Virus record (IMG/VR): IMGVR_UViG_3300045973_000083
Location: 1-48,156 of that record
Origin: a virus
DNA length: 48,156 nt
Reading direction: 5' to 3' (one strand)
The notes beneath the pieces were generated by a model. That model was not told where the DNA came from. It searched no databases and saw nothing but the letters and a program-made list of their open reading frames with translations. A program made the position numbers and the translations under genes. Positions 18,601 through 25,778 of this stretch are shown here, piece after piece. Positions within the stretch are counted from its first letter, which is position 1, and each line of letters begins with the position of its first letter.

Positions 18601-20351
18601 GTTACCTTTAAATCATATGGAGGAAACCACATTACACGACCATCATTCGGGCCACGTTCACAATATGGTAAATCATTATATGTAAATCCCGCTGTGTTTG
18701 ATGTCTTCCAAGCTAAATTCTCAATCGAGAACATATATTTCTTAGCGTAGAACCCCCCTCCGGGGTTTTTTACGATATTTGTTGATGCACTGAAAGCGTC
18801 ATCACCCTTTGTTCCATTCGAGTTTGGATATATATTTAAATTCCATGGGGCGGTTAAAATACTTCCACTATATTTTCTAATTAGATCAGTTCTTTTCATA
18901 GTGTCGGAATTATGTAGATATGGACTATCTTTTGTCCAAACCCGACAATATTCAACACCAGTTTCTTGATGAGTAAATTTATTTACATATTGTACCGCAC
19001 TACCTCTGGAGATCATTTGATCACCTTCCCGGAATACTCTACTTGTTTGATCGATTACATTAGCAACGTGTGATCTGGAAGCACCGGCATCTCCCGGTAA
19101 TGTCTCTAGTATATCTTGTGTTATACCTAATATTGATCCCGATCTAAATGTAATTTGACTTGACTGATCAACTAAATTAGAACTATTTGGTTTATTTTTT
19201 GATTTTGAACTTATCCATGTAAGATCACTTCCGGGTAAACTTCCTTCAACAATACTCTTAGTTCTTTGAAATAATTTAGCTTGAACTGGGTCGAACATTA
19301 AACTTAGGTAATATGGACTTTTAACCGGTCTGTCATTAAAGTCGCTCATAGCAAATTTAACATCTTCACCACGATCATCCCCGATATAAGACCCCCCTTG
19401 GGGGGCTTCCATACCGAAGGTATTTCTTACACCTTGAGCAAAATTATCAATGAAATTAAATAATTTCGACGAATTTTGAGATCTGGCGGTAGTGGTATAG
19501 TTTGGTGCATATTTTGAATATAATAAATTATCATAAAGAATAGATTTCTGTCTTTCCCCCATATAATTAATAAACAAATCAGACGGTTTTTGTGACATTT
19601 TTGGCCTTCTTTGTATTCCAAGTATAGAACCTAATACTCCGGTTACATCTTGTATTAATGCACCGGATTGTGTTGTTGATTCAGGTCTAAAGTTTGTTGG
19701 ACGTTGGGGGTTTGATAAATAATCACCCGGGATTTCAGTCCATGGAAATTCTACCCCTGTAACAGTTTGTAAAAAATCAACACCCTTACCTAATAATGTG
19801 TTTGCTACGGTAATATTTGATGTTCCTTCGATCAATGGTTCTCTACCGGTGAATAGATTAACTAATGTTGCGGTATTACCTTCCAACGCGTCGATAACTC
19901 TAAGTTTACCTACGGTTGTTCTATAAATATTTTGTTGAATTCTAGCGTTTACCGGCCCGTTTTGTGGATCTTTAATATAAGATGCCGCGAATTTCATTAA
20001 TTCCGATTCGGTATCATAATTTGAAGTATTCATAATACTAATCAAACTATATTCTTGTCCACCTAAGAAATATGGATATAATTGTAGATTTGCTCGTCTT
20101 GGTTGTGTTAATAAATTATCTTTAACCATATAGTCTAATGGTTTAAAGATGTTTGTTGTTTGAGGGGTTAATAGATCTTGGGCTCTATTATTATCAACCG
20201 CCCCCGAATCAATATCCGGAAGAGTTCTTAAATTACTAACTGTATAATTTGTTGAATTAAACGTTTGTGGGCCGTTTGGTACAGACAATGTTTTTGATAA
20301 TATAACATCTCTGAAACGTTTAGTTGAATCAAAGTCTAATTGAGTTCCCAT
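15615..20351 (-). CDS. Giant tail/baseplate structural protein (1578 aa)
   Basis: This large virion protein has no enzyme motif. Around residues 510-640 it has WNLNIYPNSNGTKGDDAF, KYMFSIENLAWKT, MWFPPYDLKV, then FLGRPEPVYTYQNTERNG and SFKVIVDHPSILNLM. Around 1130-1190 it has RIGDFYHSKIIIRDVNITFE, MLANVTLQVSFIGGHGMEKP and VERLQNALSSNFYANTE. These beta-rich segments resemble conserved baseplate and tail-cap proteins of environmental T4-like phages, but I cannot name a T4 counterpart. The N-terminus (1-60) is a flexible Asn/Thr/Ser-rich arm. The gene lies between the tape measure (36 nt upstream) and the LysM-like protein. A one-mismatch copy of the late motif precedes it. Confidence 0.75.
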   Translation of the reverse strand: MGTQLDFDSTKRFRDVILSKTLSVPNGPQTFNSTNYTVSNLRTLPDIDSGAVDNNRAQDLLTPQTTNIFKPLDYMVKDNLLTQPRRANLQLYPYFLGGQEYSLISIMNTSNYDTESELMKFAASYIKDPQNGPVNARIQQNIYRTTVGKLRVIDALEGNTATLVNLFTGREPLIEGTSNITVANTLLGKGVDFLQTVTGVEFPWTEIPGDYLSNPQRPTNFRPESTTQSGALIQDVTGVLGSILGIQRRPKMSQKPSDLFINYMGERQKSILYDNLLYSKYAPNYTTTARSQNSSKLFNFIDNFAQGVRNTFGMEAPQGGSYIGDDRGEDVKFAMSDFNDRPVKSPYYLSLMFDPVQAKLFQRTKSIVEGSLPGSDLTWISSKSKNKPNSSNLVDQSSQITFRSGSILGITQDILETLPGDAGASRSHVANVIDQTSRVFREGDQMISRGSAVQYVNKFTHQETGVEYCRVWTKDSPYLHNSDTMKRTDLIRKYSGSILTAPWNLNIYPNSNGTKGDDAFSASTNIVKNPGGGFYAKKYMFSIENLAWKTSNTAGFTYNDLPYCERGPNDGRVMWFPPYDLKVTEQNSAKWESNTFLGRPEPVYTYQNTERNGTVSFKVIVDHPSILNLMVSDLFKGMSDEESDNYINAFFAGCVNVDFYSLIRQYPTLSQTDINTVKMFVGGSKDPNTASTIKNEILPPVLPTKPINVDTNKTVKHSFNTTLYYNDNYPGAKGSGVPNELYTNDNFTSLYNGFLNSEAQYTTDLGRGLNFLLYPSTGQIWGPIRKHDYKSIFGHDLDTWPSNPDDLKSKMFTDLDNAFIELTKNYSDYTNTLNEIKSGLSGNTISNITLNLLSSTSSVDTSNYNLKLSYRRSYSIILDIINRLSSSNSSTDLVTWKNTVTPNDITSVESDITFSFADLGYNSDGTFIINYVKNMGEQSPGSHGVDCSQANQILLNSPELKRTAITNFYCRQSEVTLEYSTKDSTDTKNDPIAMMYASSSTTLPKTALPMSSERATSKKTTPPIDELKKIVMRSLSECYYFKKLEDISPIQFSSLREKLKYFHPAFHSMTPEGLNSRLTFLQQCVRPGDTMPIKGISDESDLRARNTTFGPPPICVMRIGDFYHSKIIIRDVNITFEEGIWDLNPEGIGVQPMLANVTLQVSFIGGHGMEKPVERLQNALSSNFYANTEVYDPRATSTQDAEGLKLNKEQYERVLSNPPYEELLPVSKITDTNKVIEGTFIGFFINNGTTLSYNETTNDVFDYVSSYFKSFQSGYNALITKYGLTIASMFLSPTYRSIYEYDVSGSGTINLLGEYPIGQEFEQLSMKFKNDMISTINLSTVNLTTLFGFNSFMSASEITSSESLLKPYVTGAINDLIDGFNSYKSTGITPIETERNKLILTLDKLNFLVDYHEDGMIDKGVSKTIVNSTPIVGTEIYDNYSKVISFITDNASKFYEDLTPVTYNFKTSTMTVNDMEGFLKTLLRYKISGIIELYKTRPNIFSQNTINMVGTTLDLYIPYPESEKTFNFKYPITKNDFVATYDVVGDPILIINTLESQELAKVFNTSKSPLTNKLNFYR

Positions 20352-20366
20352 TCTATTCTTTTAATA

Positions 20367-20374
20367 ATAAATAG
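20367..20374 (-). promoter_or_regulatory. Putative late promoter motif (CTATTTAT, 7/8 match)
   Basis: This variant of the ATATTTAT motif ends 15 nt upstream of the 1578-aa structural gene, in the 35-nt gap after the tape measure gene. Confidence 0.4.
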
Positions 20375-20386
20375 ATCGATAAAAAT

Positions 20387-22324
20387 TTACGTAGTTGGGT
20401 TAGGTTTAAATTGTTCTAAGAAACTTCCGGCACCTTCTTGAGCAAATGCCGGCATTTGATAAATATAACTAGCCATTTTATCAGTTATTGGGCCTAACGA
20501 TTCAATTTGAAGTTTAACCGTATGTTTGGTTTCAACCATTCCAGTAGTTTTATTATCCGGAGCCGGTGATGTTACTGGAGCGGGTGTTGGTACAACGTTT
20601 TTAGGTTTTTCAGGCGAAGATACATTTGACGGTTTAACTATTCCTTTAATTTTATCACCCAATCCGAGTATTGATGTATCAAAACTCTTACCAAGACCAT
20701 CAATGAATTGTGTTGTAATACCACCAATTTCATGTGCTTTATCAACTATTTCATTTTTATTTTCTCTGGTAACACCAAATTCACTACCTAATCTTTCAAG
20801 ACCCTTTCCTGTTGTGACCGTTATTTTTTGTAAAATTGAATTTACAATATTTTCAATATTATGAAGTGCCGTATATTGTCTTTGAGCAATATCTTCAACG
20901 GTTAATGCATCAAACCCTTCTTTTTGTTGCATAATACCATTTCGTTGTGCTTCCGTTAATGAATCTAATGCTAGTGTTGTTTGTTTTAAATCCATTCCTA
21001 AACTTGTACGTAATTTTTCGGGAATTTCAATGACCATTTTACCACCTTTCATTTGAGCTAAATTGGTAATAAATTCTCGGTCTTCTTCTTTCATATTTAA
21101 CCCAGATGACATTAAATCATTTGCTGCGGCGGTTCTTTGAGCTGATTGAATTGCTGTATTTGATAATTCTTTATATGAAATACCCATTTCAGCGGCCATA
21201 GCCTTTGCTCGTCTTAAATCCCCACCAAATATTTGAAATCTACCTTGTTCTTGGTTAAATGTTACCAAACTTTCAGCACTCTTAGCCAATGCGGTTTGTA
21301 ACCCCTCAACATCATTCGTTGCCATGTACATCATTTTGATTGGATCATTGAAATCACCTAACGATCCACCAATTACCTGTAAGTTTGCCGACATTTCTAA
21401 TGCCTTTTCAGGATCCATTACTTTATCAGCAATACCTAAAACGGTATCCATGGACATTCTTAATTCTTGAGCCTTTTGAACCATTCGGTTTAAACCATCA
21501 ATTCCATTCTTAAAACCGAACTGATTCATTTTATCTAAGTTTACTGATAATGTTTTGGTTGTTTCCCGAGCATTTAATCCTAATTTAATTGATGATAATC
21601 CAGATTTCATAATAGCGTCCGAGGCATCCTTAACACCCATAGACACTTCTTGGAAATTAGGCATCATCTCCATGGTTTCACCCATAGTACCCACAAGTTT
21701 ACTGGCTAACGCGACATTTTCAATAGTTGTTTGGTCAATTAATTTAAATCTACCCGACTTTGTTACCATATCGGTAACTGAAGATGCCATTTCTTGAAAT
21801 GAAATACCTAATTCAACGGCTCTTGGAATTGTTTGAGTAATTTCTTCCCTTAATCCGTCAGACATTTCATTCATTAATCCGGTTTGTTGATTAATGGTTT
21901 CTAATAATTTAGTTTGTTCATCAACATATTCAACCGCATAATTTCCTACCTTACCCATAATATCCTTGAAAAGGGTAGCAGGGTGACTTAAAGATTCAAC
22001 AATTGATTTGAATGATACAGCATTACTAATATCGGCGGCACTAAACCAAGTTTCTTGAGCATTAATAGGTCTGGATGATGATGCCTTTAATAATTCGGTC
22101 ATAAAACCACCTTTACCACCTATCGGAGCATAAGCACCACCGGTTCCTCCACCACCACCAGTTCCTCCACCACCCCCTGCACCGGCAGTAGGTATTGGGG
22201 AAGTAAATACGGTATACATACTTAAAATTGTTGCCGGGTTATTTACACCACCTTGGGCTATCCATTCAACACTGAAATCAGCTATTCCTACTGTTGCGGC
22301 ACCACGTAATCTTACATCATTCAT
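20387..22324 (-). CDS. Tail tape measure protein
   Basis: This 645-residue, largely helical protein lies between the tail tube/gp26 genes and the baseplate genes. After a short N-terminal domain there is a glycine hinge (GGGGGTGGGGGTGG, about 53-66) and then a long helical region (about 100-560) with few aromatic residues. The tail PTPAPVTSPAPDNKTTG is a Pro-rich linker to a terminal domain. No peptidase or transmembrane segment is evident. Tape measures set tail length at roughly 0.15 nm per residue, so about 95-100 nm would be expected, close to T4, whose gp29 has 590 residues. An exact late motif lies 5 nt upstream, and the 40-residue ORF just upstream may be its chaperone. Confidence 0.78.
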   Translation of the reverse strand: MNDVRLRGAATVGIADFSVEWIAQGGVNNPATILSMYTVFTSPIPTAGAGGGGGTGGGGGTGGAYAPIGGKGGFMTELLKASSSRPINAQETWFSAADISNAVSFKSIVESLSHPATLFKDIMGKVGNYAVEYVDEQTKLLETINQQTGLMNEMSDGLREEITQTIPRAVELGISFQEMASSVTDMVTKSGRFKLIDQTTIENVALASKLVGTMGETMEMMPNFQEVSMGVKDASDAIMKSGLSSIKLGLNARETTKTLSVNLDKMNQFGFKNGIDGLNRMVQKAQELRMSMDTVLGIADKVMDPEKALEMSANLQVIGGSLGDFNDPIKMMYMATNDVEGLQTALAKSAESLVTFNQEQGRFQIFGGDLRRAKAMAAEMGISYKELSNTAIQSAQRTAAANDLMSSGLNMKEEDREFITNLAQMKGGKMVIEIPEKLRTSLGMDLKQTTLALDSLTEAQRNGIMQQKEGFDALTVEDIAQRQYTALHNIENIVNSILQKITVTTGKGLERLGSEFGVTRENKNEIVDKAHEIGGITTQFIDGLGKSFDTSILGLGDKIKGIVKPSNVSSPEKPKNVVPTPAPVTSPAPDNKTTGMVETKHTVKLQIESLGPITDKMASYIYQMPAFAQEGAGSFLEQFKPNPTT

Positions 22325-22329
22325 ATCAT

Positions 22330-22337
22330 ATAAATAT
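22330..22337 (-). promoter_or_regulatory. Putative late promoter motif ATATTTAT upstream of tape measure
   Basis: An exact 8-mer ends 5 nt before the ATG, with the same spacing and the same TGAT-ATG junction as at gp25. Confidence 0.55.
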
Positions 22338-22341
22338 TATA

Positions 22342-22464
22342 CTATGAATTTTCCTTTTCATTAATATATTGAATTAAATATCTCCGGATGTGTATCGGCA
22401 TTAAACGTACATCCGAATAAGTAAAATTACGATTAACAAGAAAGAGAATTTCATCCAATTGCAT
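22342..22464 (-). CDS. Small ORF between gp26-like and tape measure genes, possible tail assembly chaperone
   Basis: This 40-residue ORF begins MQLDEILFLVNRNFTYSDVR and continues LMPIHIRRYLIQYINEKENS. It starts 5 nt after the gp26-like stop; the same frame also has an upstream ATG at 22479 (MEYKKMQLDE) inside the end of that gene. The pattern of helix, Y-(S/T)-x-x-(D/E)-(L/V), M-P, R-R-Y-(L/F) resembles short proteins encoded just before tape measure genes in many contractile and non-contractile tails (the lambda GT-like chaperone extension; DUF6760-like proteins in injection systems). It lies in the +1 frame relative to gp26-like, so expression by reinitiation or by a frameshift is possible. 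Its position and charge pattern argue that it is real. Confidence 0.6.
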   Translation of the reverse strand: MQLDEILFLVNRNFTYSDVRLMPIHIRRYLIQYINEKENS

Positions 22465-22468
22465 TTTC

Positions 22469-23221
22469 TTATATTCCATAGAAAGGGCGAAAAAACTCTA
22501 CCCCAAATCCAATTTGAACTTGGATATTTTCTCCTGATGGGGTGGTTACAATTTGTGTCAGGTCTAAACCCGGTTTATTTTCATTAACATATTTTCTGAA
22601 TTTTTGTTGATCAACAATTGGAATTTTAGCAACAAAGTTATGAATTTCCATCATATCTTTATTTCCATTCACCGATTTAATCATCATTTCAATTGGTTTA
22701 GATACTATTGGAGCAACACCAATTCCATTCCAACTAAGTTTAATTTTTTCATTTTCGTCCTCCTGTGCCTTTGTAAGAAACTTAAATGTAATATTAACGT
22801 TACTCCGTTCCATAAAATATGGGTATTCTCCGTTAACATCTTCAACTAAATTGAATTCCTTAATTTTTAATACCGATAAATCAACTGTTGTTTCAAACGG
22901 GTTTTTAGTGATTGGGTCAATTAAGTCTTTAATTTTATATTCAGAACCAAATGACGTGTTTCTTAAAAATATTAATACCGCTTGACGATCTTCTTCAACA
23001 ATGTCTTCGAATTTAACGTCCCGGTCTAAAATTTTTCTTTTTAACAACTCGTTAATAATTTCGCCACTTTGGGCTAAATTTGGTGATGATAATATATCTT
23101 CATCTGGGCCGGTTAAATAAGCCACTTTAATTGTTTTCTTTTTATTGGGGTAATATATACCTCTACTCGGTAACTCTACCATATCAAATGCAATTGTTGG
23201 GTCAACTCTATATTCGTCCAT
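22469..23221 (-). CDS. Baseplate hub protein, T4 gp26-like
   Basis: This 250-residue protein matches the pattern of the T4_baseplate family (gp26, 208 aa): VELPSRGIYYP, then VAYLTGPDEDILSSPNL, IINELLKRKILDRDVKFEDI, VEEDRQAVLIFLRNTSFGSE (residues about 16-115), followed by a beta-rich domain and FLTKAQEDENEKI. The N-terminal pattern also occurs in structural proteins of other contractile systems. The gene is downstream of the homing endonuclease and upstream of the 40-residue ORF and the tape measure. No exact late motif is present upstream, only TATATAAAC. The last codons contain a T6 tract (FFRPF) relevant to possible frameshifting into the small ORF. Confidence 0.72.
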   Translation of the reverse strand: MDEYRVDPTIAFDMVELPSRGIYYPNKKKTIKVAYLTGPDEDILSSPNLAQSGEIINELLKRKILDRDVKFEDIVEEDRQAVLIFLRNTSFGSEYKIKDLIDPITKNPFETTVDLSVLKIKEFNLVEDVNGEYPYFMERSNVNITFKFLTKAQEDENEKIKLSWNGIGVAPIVSKPIEMMIKSVNGNKDMMEIHNFVAKIPIVDQQKFRKYVNENKPGLDLTQIVTTPSGENIQVQIGFGVEFFRPFYGI

Positions 23222-23249
23222 AATTCTTGTTTATATATAACTATTATAA

Positions 23250-24845
23250 TTATTTTTTTTCATTTAGTAAATTATATTCCCATCTAATGTGACCACAATC
23301 GTAAATTCGATATATTTTACGATCAAACATAATTTCTCGTTCACTTTTGGTTTTATCAAACCCTTCTTTTATTAATATTGATTTCCGGAAGTTGAATCGA
23401 TAATATCTTAAACCATTTATTACATACCAATAATTTGGCTTTGATTGTGATTTTTCAATAAATCCTAATGAATTATACATTTTTCCATTAAAAAGTCTAA
23501 TATCCGAATATGAAATAACCCTCTGGGGAGTATATTTTTTCACAAAATATTTAAATAACTTACTAGATGCTCCGATTATGTTTGTATTAATTTTATTTAC
23601 AAACCGGTTTAGTTCCCACTCATCTTCTTTTCCTCCCATTATAACTCTACCTTTGGAAAAAGTCATTAACGATACCAATTCGTTTTTAAAAAATAACCCG
23701 AGTCTTACTTTTGAATTAACATTACCTTGAATGTGATTTTCATTTAAGAATTTTTTAGAAATCTCCGAAGAAACCTCATTAATTATACATTTTCTACCAA
23801 AAATAGTATTATCAGTTTTATTCAATCTATATTTGATAATAGATTTAATAATTTCAGATTTTTTTACCCATTCGTCTTCAAATATGTGAATTAATTCAAT
23901 GTTTTTTTCATTACATCTAATTGTCTTTTTTAAATGATAATCTGGGGTAACAAATAATTCATTATGCCAATAATTTCCATTAACTTCAATTCCTAATTTA
24001 TTATCCGGAATGTAAATGTCGATTTCTTGATTATTTTCCATAATTTTAGAAGATGGGGTATAAATTACGGATAATTCATTTAAAAAATTCCCAATTTCAT
24101 GTTCATATCCACTTCTAAATGATTGTCCTATTGGATTGCAGTGAGTACAAGAATCATAATTTCGTTTTTCTCGTTCGTATAATAATTGCTTAGTAATTTC
24201 AGATTCATTACCACATTTTTTACATTTTATTTTGACGATCAATTTTCCAATGTCAATAAAATTAATATTAGGATGTAATGTTTTATACTTCGATATTATT
24301 TTATTTTTATATGTGTTGGATGTTGAATAATTATCTGAATTGTATCGGTTTTGACAGGTTATTTTATATTTTTCAATGTTAACATAATTTTCATTACCGT
24401 ATTTTTCCAATCTAGTCTTTTTACTTTTTTCTATGTTAACAAAATTTTCGTCACCATATCTTTCCATTTTTGTCTTTTTCTGTTTTTTAATAAAATCGGG
24501 ATGTTCTGGATAAAAATCAACACCATATTTTTTATTAAATGTTTCTTTTTGTCGTTTCGTCATCTCTTCTTTATTTTCATTAATACATTTTAAAGAGCAA
24601 AAATTACCATATGGTTTATCAAATCGATTTCTAAAATTAATTTCATTACCACATGTAACACATTTTGGCCTTTCGGTTAATTTATTAAAATAAAACCAAA
24701 TTTTTTCTTTAAAATTCATTACTAAATTAAAATTGTTTGAATATTCAATGATATTACAATGTAATTCAGGGTAATTTTTTGAAATCCATATTTCATTTGT
24801 TTTATATCCAGATTTATTATCTGTGGTAAAAAAAGAAAATTCCAT
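23250..24845 (-). CDS. Free-standing homing endonuclease, Vsr-like (EDxHD) type
   Basis: This 531-residue protein looks like a mobile endonuclease rather than a virion part. The N-terminal part has zinc-binding pairs (CVTCGNEI and FCSLKC, about residues 62-85), and the middle carries repeated Y-G-(D/N)-E-N-(F/Y)-V-N-I-E-K segments (about 130-160) of the kind that contact DNA. A second zinc set is CKKCGNES and CTHC. The nuclease core (about 250-320) shows SGYEHEIGNFLNEL, EIDIYIPDNKLGIEVNGNYW and H, then IELIHIFEDEW, a Vsr-like PD-(D/E)xK arrangement known from the I-Bth0305I group. It is inserted between the tube gene and the gp26-like gene and has its own late motif 14 nt upstream. It is likely functional: there is no stop or frameshift. 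Confidence 0.82.
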   Translation of the reverse strand: MEFSFFTTDNKSGYKTNEIWISKNYPELHCNIIEYSNNFNLVMNFKEKIWFYFNKLTERPKCVTCGNEINFRNRFDKPYGNFCSLKCINENKEEMTKRQKETFNKKYGVDFYPEHPDFIKKQKKTKMERYGDENFVNIEKSKKTRLEKYGNENYVNIEKYKITCQNRYNSDNYSTSNTYKNKIISKYKTLHPNINFIDIGKLIVKIKCKKCGNESEITKQLLYEREKRNYDSCTHCNPIGQSFRSGYEHEIGNFLNELSVIYTPSSKIMENNQEIDIYIPDNKLGIEVNGNYWHNELFVTPDYHLKKTIRCNEKNIELIHIFEDEWVKKSEIIKSIIKYRLNKTDNTIFGRKCIINEVSSEISKKFLNENHIQGNVNSKVRLGLFFKNELVSLMTFSKGRVIMGGKEDEWELNRFVNKINTNIIGASSKLFKYFVKKYTPQRVISYSDIRLFNGKMYNSLGFIEKSQSKPNYWYVINGLRYYRFNFRKSILIKEGFDKTKSEREIMFDRKIYRIYDCGHIRWEYNLLNEKK

Positions 24846-24859
24846 ATACTTATTTTTAG

Positions 24860-24867
24860 ATAAATAT
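24860..24867 (-). promoter_or_regulatory. Putative late promoter motif ATATTTAT upstream of homing endonuclease
   Basis: An exact 8-mer ends 14 nt upstream of the endonuclease ATG. The inserted gene therefore has its own copy of the late motif. Confidence 0.5.
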
Positions 24868-24900
24868 ACGGAATTTAATTTTAGGATGGAAGGGTTATTT

Positions 24901-24945
24901 AAAAAAATATTAAAATTAATTAAACATTTTATATGTGTTTAATTA
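24901..24945 (-). terminator. Possible terminator after tail tube gene
   Basis: A perfect 10-bp inverted repeat, TAATTAAACA (24917-24926) with TGTTTAATTA (24936-24945), has a 9-nt loop. A U7 run lies about 9 nt further on the minus strand. It is AT-rich, so it may be weak. Confidence 0.45.
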
Positions 24946-24953
24946 TCAATTTT

Positions 24954-25442
24954 TTAATAAACAAGTATGCAACGATCCATACGAATTGAACAATCAATAG
25001 ATGCCAAATCATCAGCTTTATAATCTAAATCACCAAAGTTTAAGCTAGTAAGGAAACATCCTTGAATAATCCATTTTTCGATAACTACACCGGTCGGGTC
25101 TAGCATTTCAAGTTCAATATCTTTCTTATATCCCGCTGCGTAACCCATTCTACCGGTAACAGACTCAGCATGTAAACGAAACCATTCCATCAACGCTTGT
25201 GACGCAGATGGGCCAATTGGATCTTTGAAAGTTATTTTCATTTCTTCCCATACAAATCTACCTGCAACATAAGTTGAGGTGTTCAAAAATTGAATCTCAG
25301 TTGAGTTAATTTTTGCGGAAGGTCTAGCACTGGATGTCACATACCATTCGTTGATACCCATGGATGAGGGGAATCTCAATATAAACCTATTTTTTCTCTT
25401 CGGCTCGAATGGAACCGGCATTTTCATCAGTAAATCAGCCAT
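24954..25442 (-). CDS. Tail tube protein, gp19-like
   Basis: This 162-residue protein is the major tail tube subunit, matching T4 gp19 (163 aa). Visible features are the N-terminal KRKNRFILRFPSSMGINEW, then ARPSAKINSTEIQFLNTSTY, the KITFKDPIGPSASQALMEWF loop, and the beta-rich C-terminal half with ELEMLDPTGVVIEKW and IIQGCFLTSLNFGDLDY. It is expected to stack in hexameric rings inside the sheath. A 336-nt leader with palindromes and two late motifs lies upstream and an AT-rich hairpin follows, as expected for a highly expressed single-gene unit. The homing endonuclease inserted next to it separates it from the other tail genes. Confidence 0.92.
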   Translation of the reverse strand: MADLLMKMPVPFEPKRKNRFILRFPSSMGINEWYVTSSARPSAKINSTEIQFLNTSTYVAGRFVWEEMKITFKDPIGPSASQALMEWFRLHAESVTGRMGYAAGYKKDIELEMLDPTGVVIEKWIIQGCFLTSLNFGDLDYKADDLASIDCSIRMDRCILVY

Positions 25443-25475
25443 TTTATATTCTTATTAATTTTCGTTATTATTCTT

Positions 25476-25483
25476 ATAAATAT
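25476..25483 (-). promoter_or_regulatory. Putative late promoter motif ATATTTAT upstream of tail tube
   Basis: An exact 8-mer ends 33 nt upstream of the tube ATG, so a transcript would have a leader of about 25-30 nt, rich in A and T. Confidence 0.6.
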
Positions 25484-25574
25484 GTTGGATTAAAAATATT
25501 TTCAATTATTTTAACATAATATCAATTTATGCTTGATTTTGTCATTTTTTTTCCGTATTTTTTTAAAAAATTCT

Positions 25575-25714
25575 ATTGGGCCCAAAACGCCACCAGTATC
25601 TCATAATAAATATTTAGAATAAAATAATTGCTAGCAAAGTCGCTAGCGATTATAATATTATTTAATAATTGCTAGCAACTATAATATATATTAGCTCTGC
25701 TAATTGGGCCCAAT
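25575..25714. repeat. Cluster of palindromes in the sheath-tube intergenic region
   Basis: The gap between the tube and sheath genes is about 336 nt and has no ORF. It contains two ATTGGGCCCAA palindromes (25575-25585 and 25703-25713) that bracket three GCTAGC palindromes (25630, 25642, 25671). Two of the GCTAGC sites sit in a 15-nt direct repeat AATAATTGCTAGCAA (25623-25637 and 25664-25678). A further small hairpin is TTAGC-tct-GCTAA (25691-25703). The rest is AT-rich. Confidence 0.75.
25606..25613 (-). promoter_or_regulatory. Second ATATTTAT motif in the tube leader
   Basis: An exact 8-mer lies about 163 nt upstream of the tube ATG, inside the palindrome cluster. It could be an additional late promoter that would place three small palindromes outside the transcript. 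Confidence 0.4.
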
Positions 25715-25730
25715 ACAAAAATTTGAAAAC

Positions 25731-25755
25731 AAAAAAAGGGTGACGAACACCCTTT
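25731..25755 (-). terminator. Rho-independent terminator after tail sheath
   Basis: The hairpin AAAGGGTG (25735-25742) with CACCCTTT (25748-25755) has a 5-nt loop and is followed by a U-run on the minus strand. It lies 24 nt past the sheath stop. Confidence 0.88.
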
Positions 25756-25778
25756 CTTTGTTTAAACACATAGACCAA

